64,000 nt of DNA. Origin: Mauremys mutica. Taxonomy: Eukaryota; Chordata; Testudines; Geoemydidae. Numbering within the stretch: position 1 is the first letter of the stretch; each line of letters starts with the position of its first letter. The notes beneath the pieces were generated by a model that did no database searches, was not told the origin of the DNA, and saw only the letters and a list, made by a program, of their open reading frames with translations. The DNA lies in assembly GCF_020497125.1 (NCBI RefSeq), contig NC_059094.1, positions 4,071,733 to 4,135,732 of the forward strand, written 5' to 3'. Below are positions 1 to 9,746 of this stretch, piece by piece. The translations under genes were made by a program, and so were the position numbers.

Positions 1-4
1 CTAA

Positions 5-91
5 GGGAATGCTGGGAAATGTAGTTCTTTCCCTGCTCCAGGGCTGGTTCTATAGGCAGGGAGCTAACCAAGGAACTACAGCTCCCAGGGC
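5..91. repeat. Inverted pair of ZNF143/STAF-like motifs
   Basis: The minus strand at 5-26 reads AACTACATTTCCCAGCATTC and the plus strand at 74-91 reads AACTACAGCTCCCAGGGC. Both resemble the ZNF143/STAF site core (ACTACAnnTCCCAG). The two motifs form an inverted pair about 50 bp apart. A second pair with the same geometry lies at 48855-48950, so this is probably a short interspersed repeat and not a host promoter. Binding is inferred only from motif resemblance. Confidence 0.45.
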
Positions 92-129
92 CCCCTGTTG
101 GTTCTCAGCTCCCAGGCTCGATCCCTGCT

Positions 130-201
130 AGCTGCCGCCCCTGCAAATGGGCTGCCCCAAGCAGCTGCTTGCTTTGCTGGTGCCTAGAGCCGTCCCTGAT
201 T
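130..201 (+). repeat. 3' remnant of hAT MITE
   Basis: This stretch resembles the right end of the GC-rich hAT MITEs annotated at 4077, 34233, 48123, 57377 and 60902: CCGCCCCTG, GCCCCAAGCA, GGTGCCTAGAGCC, ending GTCCCTG. The left part is missing and no target duplication is visible because CR1 sequence begins immediately downstream. Confidence 0.45.
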
Positions 202-547
202 TGATAGCTGCTTTCAGCTACCTGAAAGGGGGTTCCAAAGAGGATGGATCTAGACTGTTCTCAGTGGTAGCAGATGACAGAACAAGGAGTAATGGTCTCA
301 AGTTGCAGTGGGGGAGGTTTAGGTTGAATATTAGGAAAAACTTTTTCACTCAGAGAGTGGTGAAGCACTGGACTGGGTTCCCTAGGGAGGTGGTGGAATC
401 TCCTTCCTTAGAGGTTTTTAAGGTCAGGCTTGACAAAGCCCTGGCTGGGATGATTTAGTTGGGAATTGGTCCTGCTTTGAGCAAGGGGTTGGACTAGATG
501 ACCTCCTGAGGTCCCTTCCAACCCTGATATTCTATGATTCTATGATT
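202..547 (+). mobile_element. CR1 LINE 3' end
   Basis: A 5'-truncated CR1 fragment covering the last part of ORF2 (peptide landmarks [46 protein letters not shown]) and the short 3' UTR. It ends in the ATTCTATGATT direct repeat typical of chicken/turtle CR1 tails at about 530-547. The frame around 300-330 is disturbed. The Harbinger copy starts directly after the tail. Confidence 0.9.
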
Positions 548-667
548 TTGCGCCTTTTTGCCTGGCTTACCATATTGCAGACGCCATAGCATGGCAATCA
601 TGGAGACCGCTCAGCTCATCGCTGCTGTTGCGAGCTTATAAACACCTTCTGCATTATACTGCAGTAT

Positions 668-1896
668 GTGCAGAACCTGGCTAAGAGACGGCAGCACAAG
701 AATGATTGTGATGAGGACATGGACGCAGATGTTCCTGAAAGCACGGACTGTGTCAATTGGGACATCATGGCGACAGTGAGGCTGGTTGATATAGTGGAAC
801 GCCGATTCTGGGCCCGGCAAACAAGCACAGACTGGTGGGACCGCATAGTGTTGCAGGTACAGGATGATTCCCAGTGGTTGCGAAACTTTCGGCTGCGTAA
901 GGGCACTTTCCTGGAAGTCTGTGAGTTGCTTTCCCCTGCCCTGAAGCGCAGGAATACCAAGATGAGAGCAGCCCTAACAGTTGAGAAGTGAGTGGTGATA
1001 GCCCTGTGGAAGCTTGCAACTCCTGACTGCTACTGGTCAGTCGAGAATCAATTTGGAGTGGGCAAATCTACTGTGAGGACTGCTGTGATTCAAGTAGCCA
1101 ATGCAATCACTGATGTTCTGCTCTCAAGAGTAGTGACTCTGGGAAATGTGCAGGTCATAGTGGATGGCTTTGCTGCAATGGGATTCTGTAACTGTGGTGG
1201 GACGATAGATGGAACCCATACCCCTATCTTGGCACTGGACCACCTTGCCAACCAGTACATAAACCGCAAGGGGTACTTCTCAGTGGTGCTGCAAGCACTG
1301 GTGGATCACAAGGGACGTTTCACTGACATCAGTGTGGGATGGCCGGAAAAGGTGCATGACGCTCGCATCATTAGGAACTCTGGGCTGTTTGAGCAGCTGC
1401 AAGAAGGGAAGTACTTCCCAGACCAGAAAATTACTTTTGGAGATGTTGAAATGCCAATAGTTATCCTTGGGGACCCAACAGTCTAGATCCATCCTCTTTG
1501 GACCCCCTAGGATTCCAGCCTACCCTTGGCTCATGAAGCTGTACATGGGCAGCCTGGACAGTGGTCAGGAGCTGTTCAACTACAGGCTGAGCAAGTGCGG
1601 AATGGTGATAGAATGCACCTTTGGATGTTTAAAAGCTCGCTGGCGCTGTTTGCTGAGTAGGTTAGACCTCAGCACAACCAATATTTCCATTGTTATTACT
1701 GCTTTGCTGTGTGCTCCATAATATCTGCGAGAGTAAGGGGGAGACGTTTATGGCGGGGTGGGAGGTTGAGGCAAATTGCCTGGCTGCCAATTTTGAACAG
1801 CCAGACATCAGGACGATTAGAAGAGCACAGGTAGGCGGGCTGCGCATCAGAGAGGCTTTGAAAACCAGTTTCATGACTCATCAGACTATGGTGTGA
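668..1896 (+). pseudogene. HARBI1-like transposase, broken
   Basis: PIF/Harbinger transposase, the DDE nuclease that cuts and joins the element. The N-terminal part (VERRFWARQTSTDWWD, KGTFLEVCELLSPALKR) is followed by the DDE_Tnp_4 core with GTIDGTHTPI (first Asp) near 1200. Breaks: an in-frame TGA at 989-991 where the other copy has CGA (a CpG decay change); a foreign 32-bp insertion at 1477-1508 that destroys the second-Asp motif GDPAYP; further frame changes in the Glu region (ECTFGCLKARWR near 1615). It cannot make an active enzyme. Confidence 0.88.
1477..1508 (-). other. Templated CR1-derived insertion in transposase
   Basis: Between GGGGACCC and GCCTACCC of the transposase lies a segment beginning AACAGTCTAGATCC and ending CCCCCT. 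It is absent from the homologous site near 28000. It is the reverse complement of CR1 sequence around 231-262 (one base short), 1.2 kb away. This looks like filler copied from CR1 during break repair. Confidence 0.7.
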
Positions 1897-1998
1897 CAGT
1901 TGTGTGTGTTTCTCCTTGATGCAAACCCGCCCCCTTTGTTGATTTTAACTCCCTGTAAGCCAACCACCCTCCCCGCTTTGATCACAGATGGCAAAGGA

Positions 1999-2046
1999 AA
2001 TAAAGTCACTATTGTTTGTTTTGAAACAATGCATTCTTTCTTTATT
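1999..2046. terminator. Convergent poly(A) signals, Harbinger copy 1
   Basis: AATAAA on the plus strand at 1999-2004 follows the transposase. TTTATT at 2041-2046 is AATAAA on the minus strand and would serve the Myb-like gene. The two genes are therefore convergent. Confidence 0.6.
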
Positions 2047-3100
2047 AATTAAAAAAAAGGGAGATAACTGATAAGGTATCCTGGGTGGGGTGGAGAAGGA
2101 GGGAAGGACAAGGCCACATTGCTTATTGTAGCCACACTATAAATCAAAACTGTTTGAATGGCAGCCTTCTGTTGCTTGGGCCATCCTCTGGAGTGCAGTG
2201 GCTGGGTGCCCGGAGCCTCCCCACCCCCCACATTCTTGGGCATCTGGGTGAGGAGGATATGGAACTTGGGGAGGAGGGCAGGTGGTTATACAGTGGATGC
2301 AGGGTGGGACTGTGCTCTTGTTGGCTTTCTTGTAGCTCCACCAGACACCTGAGCATGTCCGTTTGCTTCCTCATTAGCCTCAGCATTGTATCCTGCCTCT
2401 GCTCATCGTGCTCACTTAATGCTTCCCTGGCCTCTGCAACTGAATGCCTCCATGCATTCAGCTGTGCCCTGTCAGGGCAGGAGAATGTCATTGCAAGTGT
2501 GTTTTTTTCGCCTTCTAATCTGCAATAACCTCAGGGACAGCAATGATAGGGGAAGCATAGGAACATTTGCACCTGTGGGGAGAGTAAAATTTAAGATGAT
2601 ACATTTCTGAGAACAAAAGGGAGACTCTTTCACAGTGAATCAAGCAATTCACAGCAGACTGCACATGTGCTTTAGGTACAAGGTCGCATTTTGCCTTTTA
2701 TATTGAGCGCCTGCCAGTATGGTGACACATCACACATGGCTGGGCAACAGAATTCGGTTTCCAGGCCGCCATGGTAAGCCAAAGGGTATGTGGGTTTGGC
2801 TTCTAACACCTTGATAACATGTGGGAATGTTTTCAAACTGCAGCGCCCCCCTTTCCCATTGCAAGCAATGCCGGTTGGGTTTGCCATTTAAAAGGAGAGG
2901 CTGCGGTTTTCAGGTCGATGAGCAGCACACACCTCTCCCCACCCCTCCATGTGGCTATTTGGGATGATCCCTTCACCCCTCCCCCCGCCGCGTGGCTATT
3001 CTCTGGGATAATCCCTTTTAGCCAAGCGCAAACAGCCCAGCATGAACGGGGTTCTTTTACTGTTCCCTTACAAAAATTCCACTGTTTCAACCAGGTGACC

Positions 3101-3390
3101 ATGAATGTTATCACTCTCCTGAGGCTAACACAGAAAGATATAGACCAAATGTTGCTTGAATGCACCAAAGCCCAGGACCATTCGCTGCCATGCTTTGTGC
3201 TGCAATGATTCCAGACTACTTGCTACTGGCTTGGCATGGTAAAGTGTCCTACTGTGGAGGATGAAAGAAGGCAGCCCTCCCCAGAAACCTTCTGCAAAGG
3301 CTTTCAGAGAACCTCCAGGAGAGCTTCATGGAGATGTCCCTGGAGGATTCCCGCTCCATCCCCAGACATGTTAGCAGACTTTTCCAGTAG
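3101..3390 (+). pseudogene. Harbinger third frame (ORF3), broken copy
   Basis: A plus-strand frame inside the intron of the minus-strand Myb-like gene. It reads NVITLLRLTQKDIDQMLLE, then after one frame change AMIPDYLLLAWHGKVSY, a stop, and ALPRNLLQRLSENLQESF, ending RHVSRLFQ and a stop at 3388-3390. It aligns without gaps over the last 60 or so residues with the frame at 30182-30484, mostly with conservative changes. ATTAAA follows at 3437-3442. I do not recognise a domain. Confidence 0.6.
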
Positions 3391-3597
3391 CTGTACTGGC
3401 CGTGAATGCATCCCAAGTCTTCAGGGCAAATCAAACATTAAACACTCTTGCTTTTAAACCCTGTACTGTAGTTACAAATGTGCACTCACCAGAGGGGCCT
3501 TTTCCACCTTCAAGGTCAGGGATCCCACCTTGGGACGGTGATGAAAAGGTCCTGGCTGCCGGGGAGAACGGATTCCCTGCTTGCCTGCTGCGCATTC

Positions 3598-3640
3598 TCC
3601 TCCTCCTCCTCCTTTTCCTCATCCCCACAATCCTCCTCCC
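3598..3640. repeat. TCC-rich low-complexity run
   Basis: A run of CTCCTCCTCCTCC type. On the minus strand it codes the acidic GDEEKEEEEE stretch of the Myb-like protein, so it is coding low complexity and not an independent microsatellite. Confidence 0.6.
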
Positions 3641-4076
3641 TGTTGTGTGAGACTCCCCCCTTGCAGGTGTCCATGGAGGTAGTGGTGAGGTAGTGGTAGG
3701 GTCCCCCGCAGAATGCCATGCAGCTGATCATAGAAGCGGCATGTATGGGGCTCTGACTCAGAGCGACCGTTTGCCTCCTTTGTCTTTTGATAGGCTTGTC
3801 TGAGCTCCTTGACTTTCACGCGGCACTGCTGTGTGTCCCTGTTGTAGCCTCTGTCCATCATGCTCTGTGCGATTTTGGCATGTAAATTAGCATTTCTTCT
3901 TTTTGATCAGAGTTCAGCCTGCACAGATTCTTCTCCCCACAGAGCAATCAGATCCAGTGTCTCCTGTTCGCTCCATGCTGGAGCTCGTTTGCGATTCTGG
4001 GGGGACTGCATGGTCACCTGTGCTGCTGAGCTCGCCACGCTGACCAAACAGGAAATGAATTTCAAAAGTTCCTGGG

Positions 4077-4327
4077 CAGGGGCGGCTCTAGGAATTGCGC
4101 CGCCCCAAGCAGGGCGGCACGTCACGGGGGGCGCTCTGGCGGTCGCCGGTCCCGCGGCTCCGGTGGACCTCCTGCAGACGTGCCTGCGGATGCTCCACCG
4201 AAGCCGCGGGACCAGCGGACCCTCCGCAGGCATGCCTGCGGGAGGTCCACCGGAGCCGCCTGCCGCCCTCCCGCGGCACGCCGCCCCAAGCACGCGCTTG
4301 GCGCGCTGGGGTCTGGAGCTGGCCCTG
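4077..4327. mobile_element. GC-rich hAT MITE, copy 1
   Basis: Starts CAGGGGCGGCTC and ends GAGCTGGCCCTG (imperfect terminal inverted repeat). It is flanked by a perfect 8-bp duplication TTCCTGGG at 4069-4076 and 4328-4335, the hAT signature. The interior is GC-rich with repeated GGTCCACCGGAG/CTCCGGTGGACC palindromic blocks. It is inserted just upstream of the Myb-like start codon of Harbinger copy 1. Four more copies are in the window. Confidence 0.92.
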
Positions 4328-4631
4328 TTCCTGGGGCTTTTCCTGTGTACCTGGCTACTGCATCGGAGTTGAAAGTGCTGTCTAGAGTGGTCACATTGGA
4401 GCACTCTGGGATAGCTTCTGGAAGCCAATAACGTCGATTTGTGTCCACACCACTCCAAATTTGACCCAGTAAGGTCGATTTTAGCGCTACTCCCCTTGCC
4501 AGGGCGGAGTACAGAAGTCAATTTTTAAGAGTCCTTTAGGTCGATGCAATGGGGTTGCTTGTGTAGATGCATTCATTATAAAATCGACCTAACGCGGCTA
4601 AATTCGACCTAACTCTAATGTAGACCAGGGC

Positions 4632-5327
4632 ATAGTCAGGGATGGCCCCTGCCCCACAGAGATTTGTATAATGGATTTCCACTGTCTCTCCACCACATTT
4701 TTCCTCTTGCTCTGCAGGTGTGACCGCTCTGCTCTGCTGCATGCATAACAGAGATGAGTCAAGACCAGCTGTTGTTTCTGAACCACTTTGAACTAGAAAG
4801 ACAAAGAACAAAATGACACCAGATTTGGATTCTTAGGCTAGGTGTTTAGGAAATGCCTTTAAATTCCCATATTCTCCCTTCTCGCTTGTGACTCTCAGGT
4901 AACGAGATTGTCTCTTTTCCTCCTTTAAATAATTCTTGTTTTGCTTCTGAGGCTGCCTGGGAAAGAAGCGAAAAGCACATGCTCACCTTCTTGGATTTCA
5001 GTGTTAGCCTTTGAGTAACTTTTGTCTGTGTTAGAGTGCCAGTCAGAGCCTCCAGGAAGTGAACATATTATCTCTCTACATGTTTTGTGAACTGCCTTTC
5101 TACACAGCACACAGTGCTCTATGAATAACAAGGGCCCTGAATCAGTGTCCCCATTGGCACATGCACTTCCACATATATAAGCTGGCTAATTGCATGCTTA
5201 GACAATGGTTTGTGCACGGAATTACCTGGTTTGCTCACACAAATGTCTGCCTGGCTGTGGAAATACCGGTTTTGCAGGCAGAAAGGTAAGCATGTACTCA
5301 CACATACATACGCATACAAATGCAAAC
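4632..5327. other. No recognised gene
   Basis: Non-repetitive-looking sequence right of the Harbinger terminus. Only short, unconserved frames are present and I see no coding signature. Confidence 0.5.
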
Positions 5328-5339
5328 ACATCACATGCA

Positions 5340-5503
5340 GCAAAGAGTCCCGTGGCACCTTATAGACTAACAGACGTTTTGGAGCATGAGCTTTCGTGGG
5401 TGAATACCCACTTCGTTGGATGCATGTAGTGGCTATAAGGTGCCACAGGACTCTTTGCTGCTTTTACAGATCCAGACTAACACGGCTCCCCCGCTGATAC
5501 GTG
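5340..5503 (-). mobile_element. Fold-back SINE-like repeat, copy A
   Basis: It is flanked by a 12-bp duplication ACATCACATGCA at 5328-5339 and 5504-5515. The right half is the antisense head (GCCGTGTTAGTCTGGATCTG on the minus strand). The left half is the same repeat in sense orientation (GTGGCACCTTATAGACTAAC, AGCTTTCGTGGG), so the copy is an imperfect inverted duplication. The variable-length duplication suggests LINE-type retrotransposition. Confidence 0.8.
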
Positions 5504-5515
5504 ACATCACATGCA

Positions 5516-6805
5516 CGCATCCATGTGAGATCCATTGGTGAGAGTGTATGGTTAAAGATTTGATCCTTGTTAATCATCTCTCTCCGTTGGGAGTGGCCCA
5601 GCTTGGGGCTGCTTATTCTTTTGTGCAGCCAGCTTCAAAGTTGGTGGGAGCAGGATTCAAAGGGCTGTTACAGGAGTGGAGAGAATCCATCCATGTAGCG
5701 AGGAAGAGCATTCCACATCCTGGTTATGTGAGTGAACGAGATGAAGACCAGAAGTGCTCTGATGAGTGCCCCTGAGTGCCCACCATTACCAGGTGCAGGG
5801 GCCTGTTAGACCCTGGTGCCCAGGAACACTAAACGGCCCTACAGATCAGCCTCTCTGCACCCTCCTTCCTCCCACCGTGGGGGCAGCACGCACAGTTCAG
5901 TCTTGATTTGAGAGCTGCTCGCATTGCTGTTCCAGGGCCGGGCCATGGAGGCGGCTGGGGTTGTAGGTTCTTGTTCTACCTGTGTAAGTGCCTGAGGGCG
6001 TTTCTGCATTTGCAAAGAGCAGGAACCACAAAATCATTTCTCAGGCAGACACAAGCTTTGGTGGGAGACTTTTTCTTCGAAATTCTGCTGTGCTGGGGCT
6101 TTGCTGGTGTATCACGTAGGGCCAAACAGTAGCATTCCACCCCTGGCTGGAGCACGGAGTGCCCTGCCCCTGGGGAAGGGACTGTGTCCAGAGCACAGGC
6201 TGCACCAGAATCCTAGACAGGAAGTTGGAATCCAAACCCAGACTCATATATCAACTGGCTCCTCTCTGTAGTGGGCCAAGTCATGATCCCAGCTCCAGAA
6301 CCGATCAAAATGCAGCCACAGAGGAAAGCTGTGCTGCTTGGGTGCAGGTCTAGCTTGGAGGCAAAGGTGAACATGAAGGAAATGGTGCCATGAAAATACC
6401 ACTGCAGTGTTCAGGGAGTAGGCCAGGAAAGGTGCGGCAGGAAATGTCCCACCATCCCAGCCTGGATTAAGGTTGGGTAAGGGGCACCCTATGCTTGGCA
6501 CATCCCACTGGCTACAGACATACCTTAGACTGCACCGGTAATACTGGAGAAGGCATTGCTACTTGGAGCTTCCGGAGCAGGTTGCAGGGCAAACCCCCAA
6601 ACTCGCACTGTCCCGTGGGGGAGGCAGGAGCCTAGTCCCAAGACTCTGGTTTGATGCATGATGCTATGGGCTGTCTCTGGGCAGTGTACAGTGGCAGGTT
6701 TGCTCCTGGGTCTCCTGAGCAGCAACTCTGCAGTGCCTGAGTCATGTGTGGCCCAGCTGCTGCGGAAGGTTCATAATGAACATCAGAGTGTATATGGAGA
6801 GTTAT
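5516..6805. other. No recognised gene
   Basis: Nothing supported was found apart from short spurious frames. No splice-bounded or conserved coding signal could be recognised. Confidence 0.45.
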
Positions 6806-6813
6806 GTTTTAGG

Positions 6814-6936
6814 CAGGGTGACCAGATGTCCCGATTTTATAGGGACAGTCCCGATTTTTGGGTCTTTTTCTTATATAGGCTCCTATTACCCCCCTCCCCT
6901 GTCCCGATTTTTCACACTTGCTGTCTGGTCACCCTA
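6814..6936. mobile_element. 123-bp hAT-like MITE
   Basis: Starts CAGGGTGACCAGATGTCCCG and ends TCTGGTCACCCTA, a 12-bp terminal inverted repeat (AGGGTGACCAGA). The 8-bp duplication GTTTTAGG flanks it perfectly at 6806-6813 and 6937-6944. The interior repeats GTCCCGATTTT three times. There is no coding capacity. Confidence 0.88.
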
Positions 6937-6944
6937 GTTTTAGG

Positions 6945-7920
6945 GGATAAAAACGTTCATGGCCAGTAACGCATATCAATGGGCAGGGGATTTACAAGAG
7001 CTCAGTGTGCTGTCTGTGCGCTGGGAGCTCAGCTCTTCTGAAAGGCTGGTCCTGAGCCCTCTAGACAATACTACTCTACATGGCTTCCATTAGGAAACTT
7101 TCCATGGCAGGGTCTTCTCTAACTAGCCGCTCTGAGTTACTTGCACCTTGCTGGTCCCAGCCACTCTCAGAGCAAGAGCCCTAGATGGCCCCCAGTTCTG
7201 GAGATCCTTTCTCTCTACATCACACCATAAAGTTAACTTTTCATAACTGCAGTAAAAGCTGGTGCCTGGTTCCTCTTTTGGATGACAGTTCAGAACGAGC
7301 CTTGTTTTATTGGCACTGGTTCTGCCCTCATAAGCTGCTGAGCTCAGGCATTTGCCGGCACAGATTGCTTGAGTTTCCCCATGGTGAAAACACAAGGATG
7401 GTCACCAATGAGGCTACCATTTTTTTCACTTCTGATCCACACTGGTGCAAACGAGAGACGAATCTGCCTCCAGATCGCAAATGACGTCTGCGAATGGGAA
7501 ACGCAAGGGAGAGGGGAATAAAAGCAGAACAAAAAGAAAATAAAGTTGTTGAGCCTCTGACAGATATTGCTGAATCAATACTGGAAACCCCACCGGGGTC
7601 CCGCAGCAGAGCTGATACGTTACCTACCCCACCTCTCTCTGCATCAGCGCAGGGACCCTCTCCTATCAGCTGCCTGTTCACTCCACTCCTCAGAACTAGC
7701 TCAGATTAAACTTCAAAGGCTCTTTCTGCCCCTCTGGCACTTCCCAGCCCAGTGCCACCTTGTGAAACACAAGAGGAGAACCATGAGTGTGAAACTACAG
7801 AGCTGAACATTCCCCACCCCCTCCTCCTCATTCTTTGATTCAGCTTTTTAAACTTTATCTGCTCTTGTTGCCAATTACCACCTGATCTGAGGGCTTTTCT
7901 AGTCACTGCAGTTTACTAGA
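6945..7920. other. No recognised gene
   Basis: Several frames of about 90-117 codons occur here by chance on both strands. None shows a recognisable domain. Confidence 0.45.
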
Positions 7921-7926
7921 TGTCTG

Positions 7927-7970
7927 AGAGAGAGAGAGAGAGACAGAGAGAGAGACACACACACACACAA
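7927..7970. repeat. GA/CA microsatellite
   Basis: A compound dinucleotide run: GAGAGA with one ACA interruption, followed by CACACACACA. Confidence 0.9.
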
Positions 7971-8319
7971 GAATTGACACAGCAGAACTGCAGCTATTTG
8001 CATAGCTGGGACTTCCACTGAACAACTTCTAGACAGACCAAAAAAAACAAAAAACCCACACGTCATATTTGCATGAACCAAAAAAAGGAGGCAAGGAAGA
8101 AAAGAAGGTCTGACTAGAAACTGCACGTCTCAGGGGAGTCCCCTGACCCCTGCACTATATTCAGTCACTCAGGGGGAAAGCTGGTTGACGTATTCATTGT
8201 GAATAAATTTAACCCCTTTTCCCCAGACATGCATCAACCCTGATTTCCTTTGGTCTGATTTGTTATTCATGAGTACTTCTTGGATGGACAATTTTCAGCC
8301 AATAGGGTGTTCACTAGAT

Positions 8320-8750
8320 CTGGTCTGGAAATATTTTCCCCATCCCACAATATTTTTCATCCTGAGATTTTTCCTGTGCTGAATTGGGACAAAAAGTTGA
8401 ATTCTCAACAATTTTTGTGAACCAAAAATAAAATCAAATAAAATTTCAGATCAGGTAAATCAAAACTTTTTTTTTGATAATTTTGAAATGTTTTGTTCCA
8501 ATTTTGATCTTTACCATCTTTCTTTAGTATAAATTATCTAAAATTTCAAAACAAAAGTCATGTCAAACCAAAACCTAAAGAATTTCATTTAAAAATAAAG
8601 TGGGCTGTTTCAACAATTTCAAAACTTATTTTTTTCAAATCAGGAGATTCGTCAAAATCATTCTTATCCCATGGGCAGTTCTGATTTTGACAAACTGCCA
8701 TTTTCCAACCAAAAAACCATTTTTTAAAATTCCTGCCCAGTTCTAGTGTT
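8320..8750. repeat. AT-rich degenerate repeat
   Basis: A strongly A/T-rich stretch with recurring TTTTGAAAT, CAATTTTTG and ACCAAAAA words on both strands, probably an old palindromic chelonian repeat. There is no coding signal. A similar short patch occurs at 48985-49110. Confidence 0.4.
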
Positions 8751-9746
8751 CATAGACTGTTCTCTCGGACTCTTCCCTGTTTGCCATTATTCATTTGTGG
8801 CACGTGGTGGATCACCTAAGTCACATGGTATTGCTTCTCTTCTCAAGTTGATTGAAAGTTTTTAAACAGGAGAATAAGGAATGATAAGTAACAAACAGCA
8901 GTACTCTCTGTACAAATGCCCTTGCTTGTATGGGAACCCAGGTGTTTGGGCAAAGAGCAGCCGTTCGTTCCCAACACAAAAGCCTACTCTGTGCAGGCTC
9001 TGCCAATGCCAAGTCACCCTGCAACAGGCGAGGAAGGAACGGCCTCTGGCCAGCAGGTTCTTTTCTCTTGGTGAGTGGTCAGAGTAGCTGGTTTAGTCCA
9101 GACTTGTGTCTGGGGATGATGGAGCTCTTTTCGGGAGCTCAAGGTAAGGGTGGCTCTAGGGCTATTCAGCTGCTCTCTGCACAGCTGCTCTGATGCCCGC
9201 TGCTCTCCCTCTCCCTGGGCTTTTCCACGCTGTGCTGTCCCTAGTTGCAGTGGACACACCTGAGGCCAAATCCTCAGTGGGTGTAAGTTGGCCTCGTTGG
9301 AGTCCATGTGGCTTCCCTGATTTATATCAGATGAGGATCCATCCTATGGTTATTCTGACAGGTCAGAGTTAATGCACACTTGGCTCTTCGCTGGGTGACT
9401 TTAAATTAGCCTGCTCCAGGCACCAGAAAGGGCCCCGAAAGGCCCAGCCCTGCCCTCGCCCCTCGGGGAAGGGAAGCATGCTGACCTGACTCTGTAAGCC
9501 TTTCCCATCTCTCAGCTCTCTGATTTAGTGACCAGCATTCCCTGGTACTAGGGTGGATTCAGACATGCCCTCAAAGTAAGAGCAAGGCCCATAGCCTGCA
9601 GCCGTTAGTCAAGCACAGCTCCCAGGGACGGGTAAAGGGGGTTTGCCTGCCTGAGTTTGGCAGGACCTGGGCCTAACTCCAAGGTGCTGCCACGTCTCCC
9701 TCATGCTCCATCAGATCATTTGGGACTGTTTATCCTAGAGAGCATG
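8751..9746. other. No recognised gene
   Basis: Mixed-composition DNA with only short unsupported frames. Confidence 0.4.

Larger units (their letters stand above)
2144..4011 (-). pseudogene. Myb/SANT-like Harbinger protein, broken
   Basis: Decayed copy of the minus-strand DNA-binding partner gene. Exon 1 spans about 4011-3490: NRKRAPAWSEQETLDLIALW, then YNRDTQQCRVKVKELRQAYQ and EPHTCRFYDQLHGIL, a trihelix/Myb-SANT-type domain. A donor GTGAGTG on the minus strand begins at 3489. Exon 2 lies about 2520-2144 (RAQLNAWRHSVAEAREA, QTDMLRCLVELQE, SPSSISSSP), an acidic/basic coiled-coil-like tail. Several frame changes separate the pieces. In active Harbinger systems a Myb-like protein helps the transposase reach DNA and the nucleus. 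Confidence 0.8.
548..4631 (+). mobile_element. PIF/Harbinger transposon, decayed copy
   Basis: The interior aligns in order with the better copy at 26731-31540: HARBI1-like transposase on the plus strand, poly(A) signals, then a Myb/SANT-like gene on the minus strand with a plus-strand frame in its intron. The right terminus CTAATGTAGACCAGGGC (ends 4631) matches the right terminus of the second copy. The left terminus is absent from the window: a CR1 tail abuts the first homologous bases, so the 5' end was lost or lies further left. A hAT MITE (4077-4327) is inserted near the right end. Confidence 0.85.

Noticed and set aside
3907..4521. 204-codon minus-strand frame read as one protein
   Set aside because: It fuses the Myb-like start with the inserted hAT MITE; the true coding part begins at 4011.
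7927..7970. Possible CRISPR-like direct repeats
   Set aside because: Simple dinucleotide microsatellite; the organism is a vertebrate and no spaced repeat array is present.
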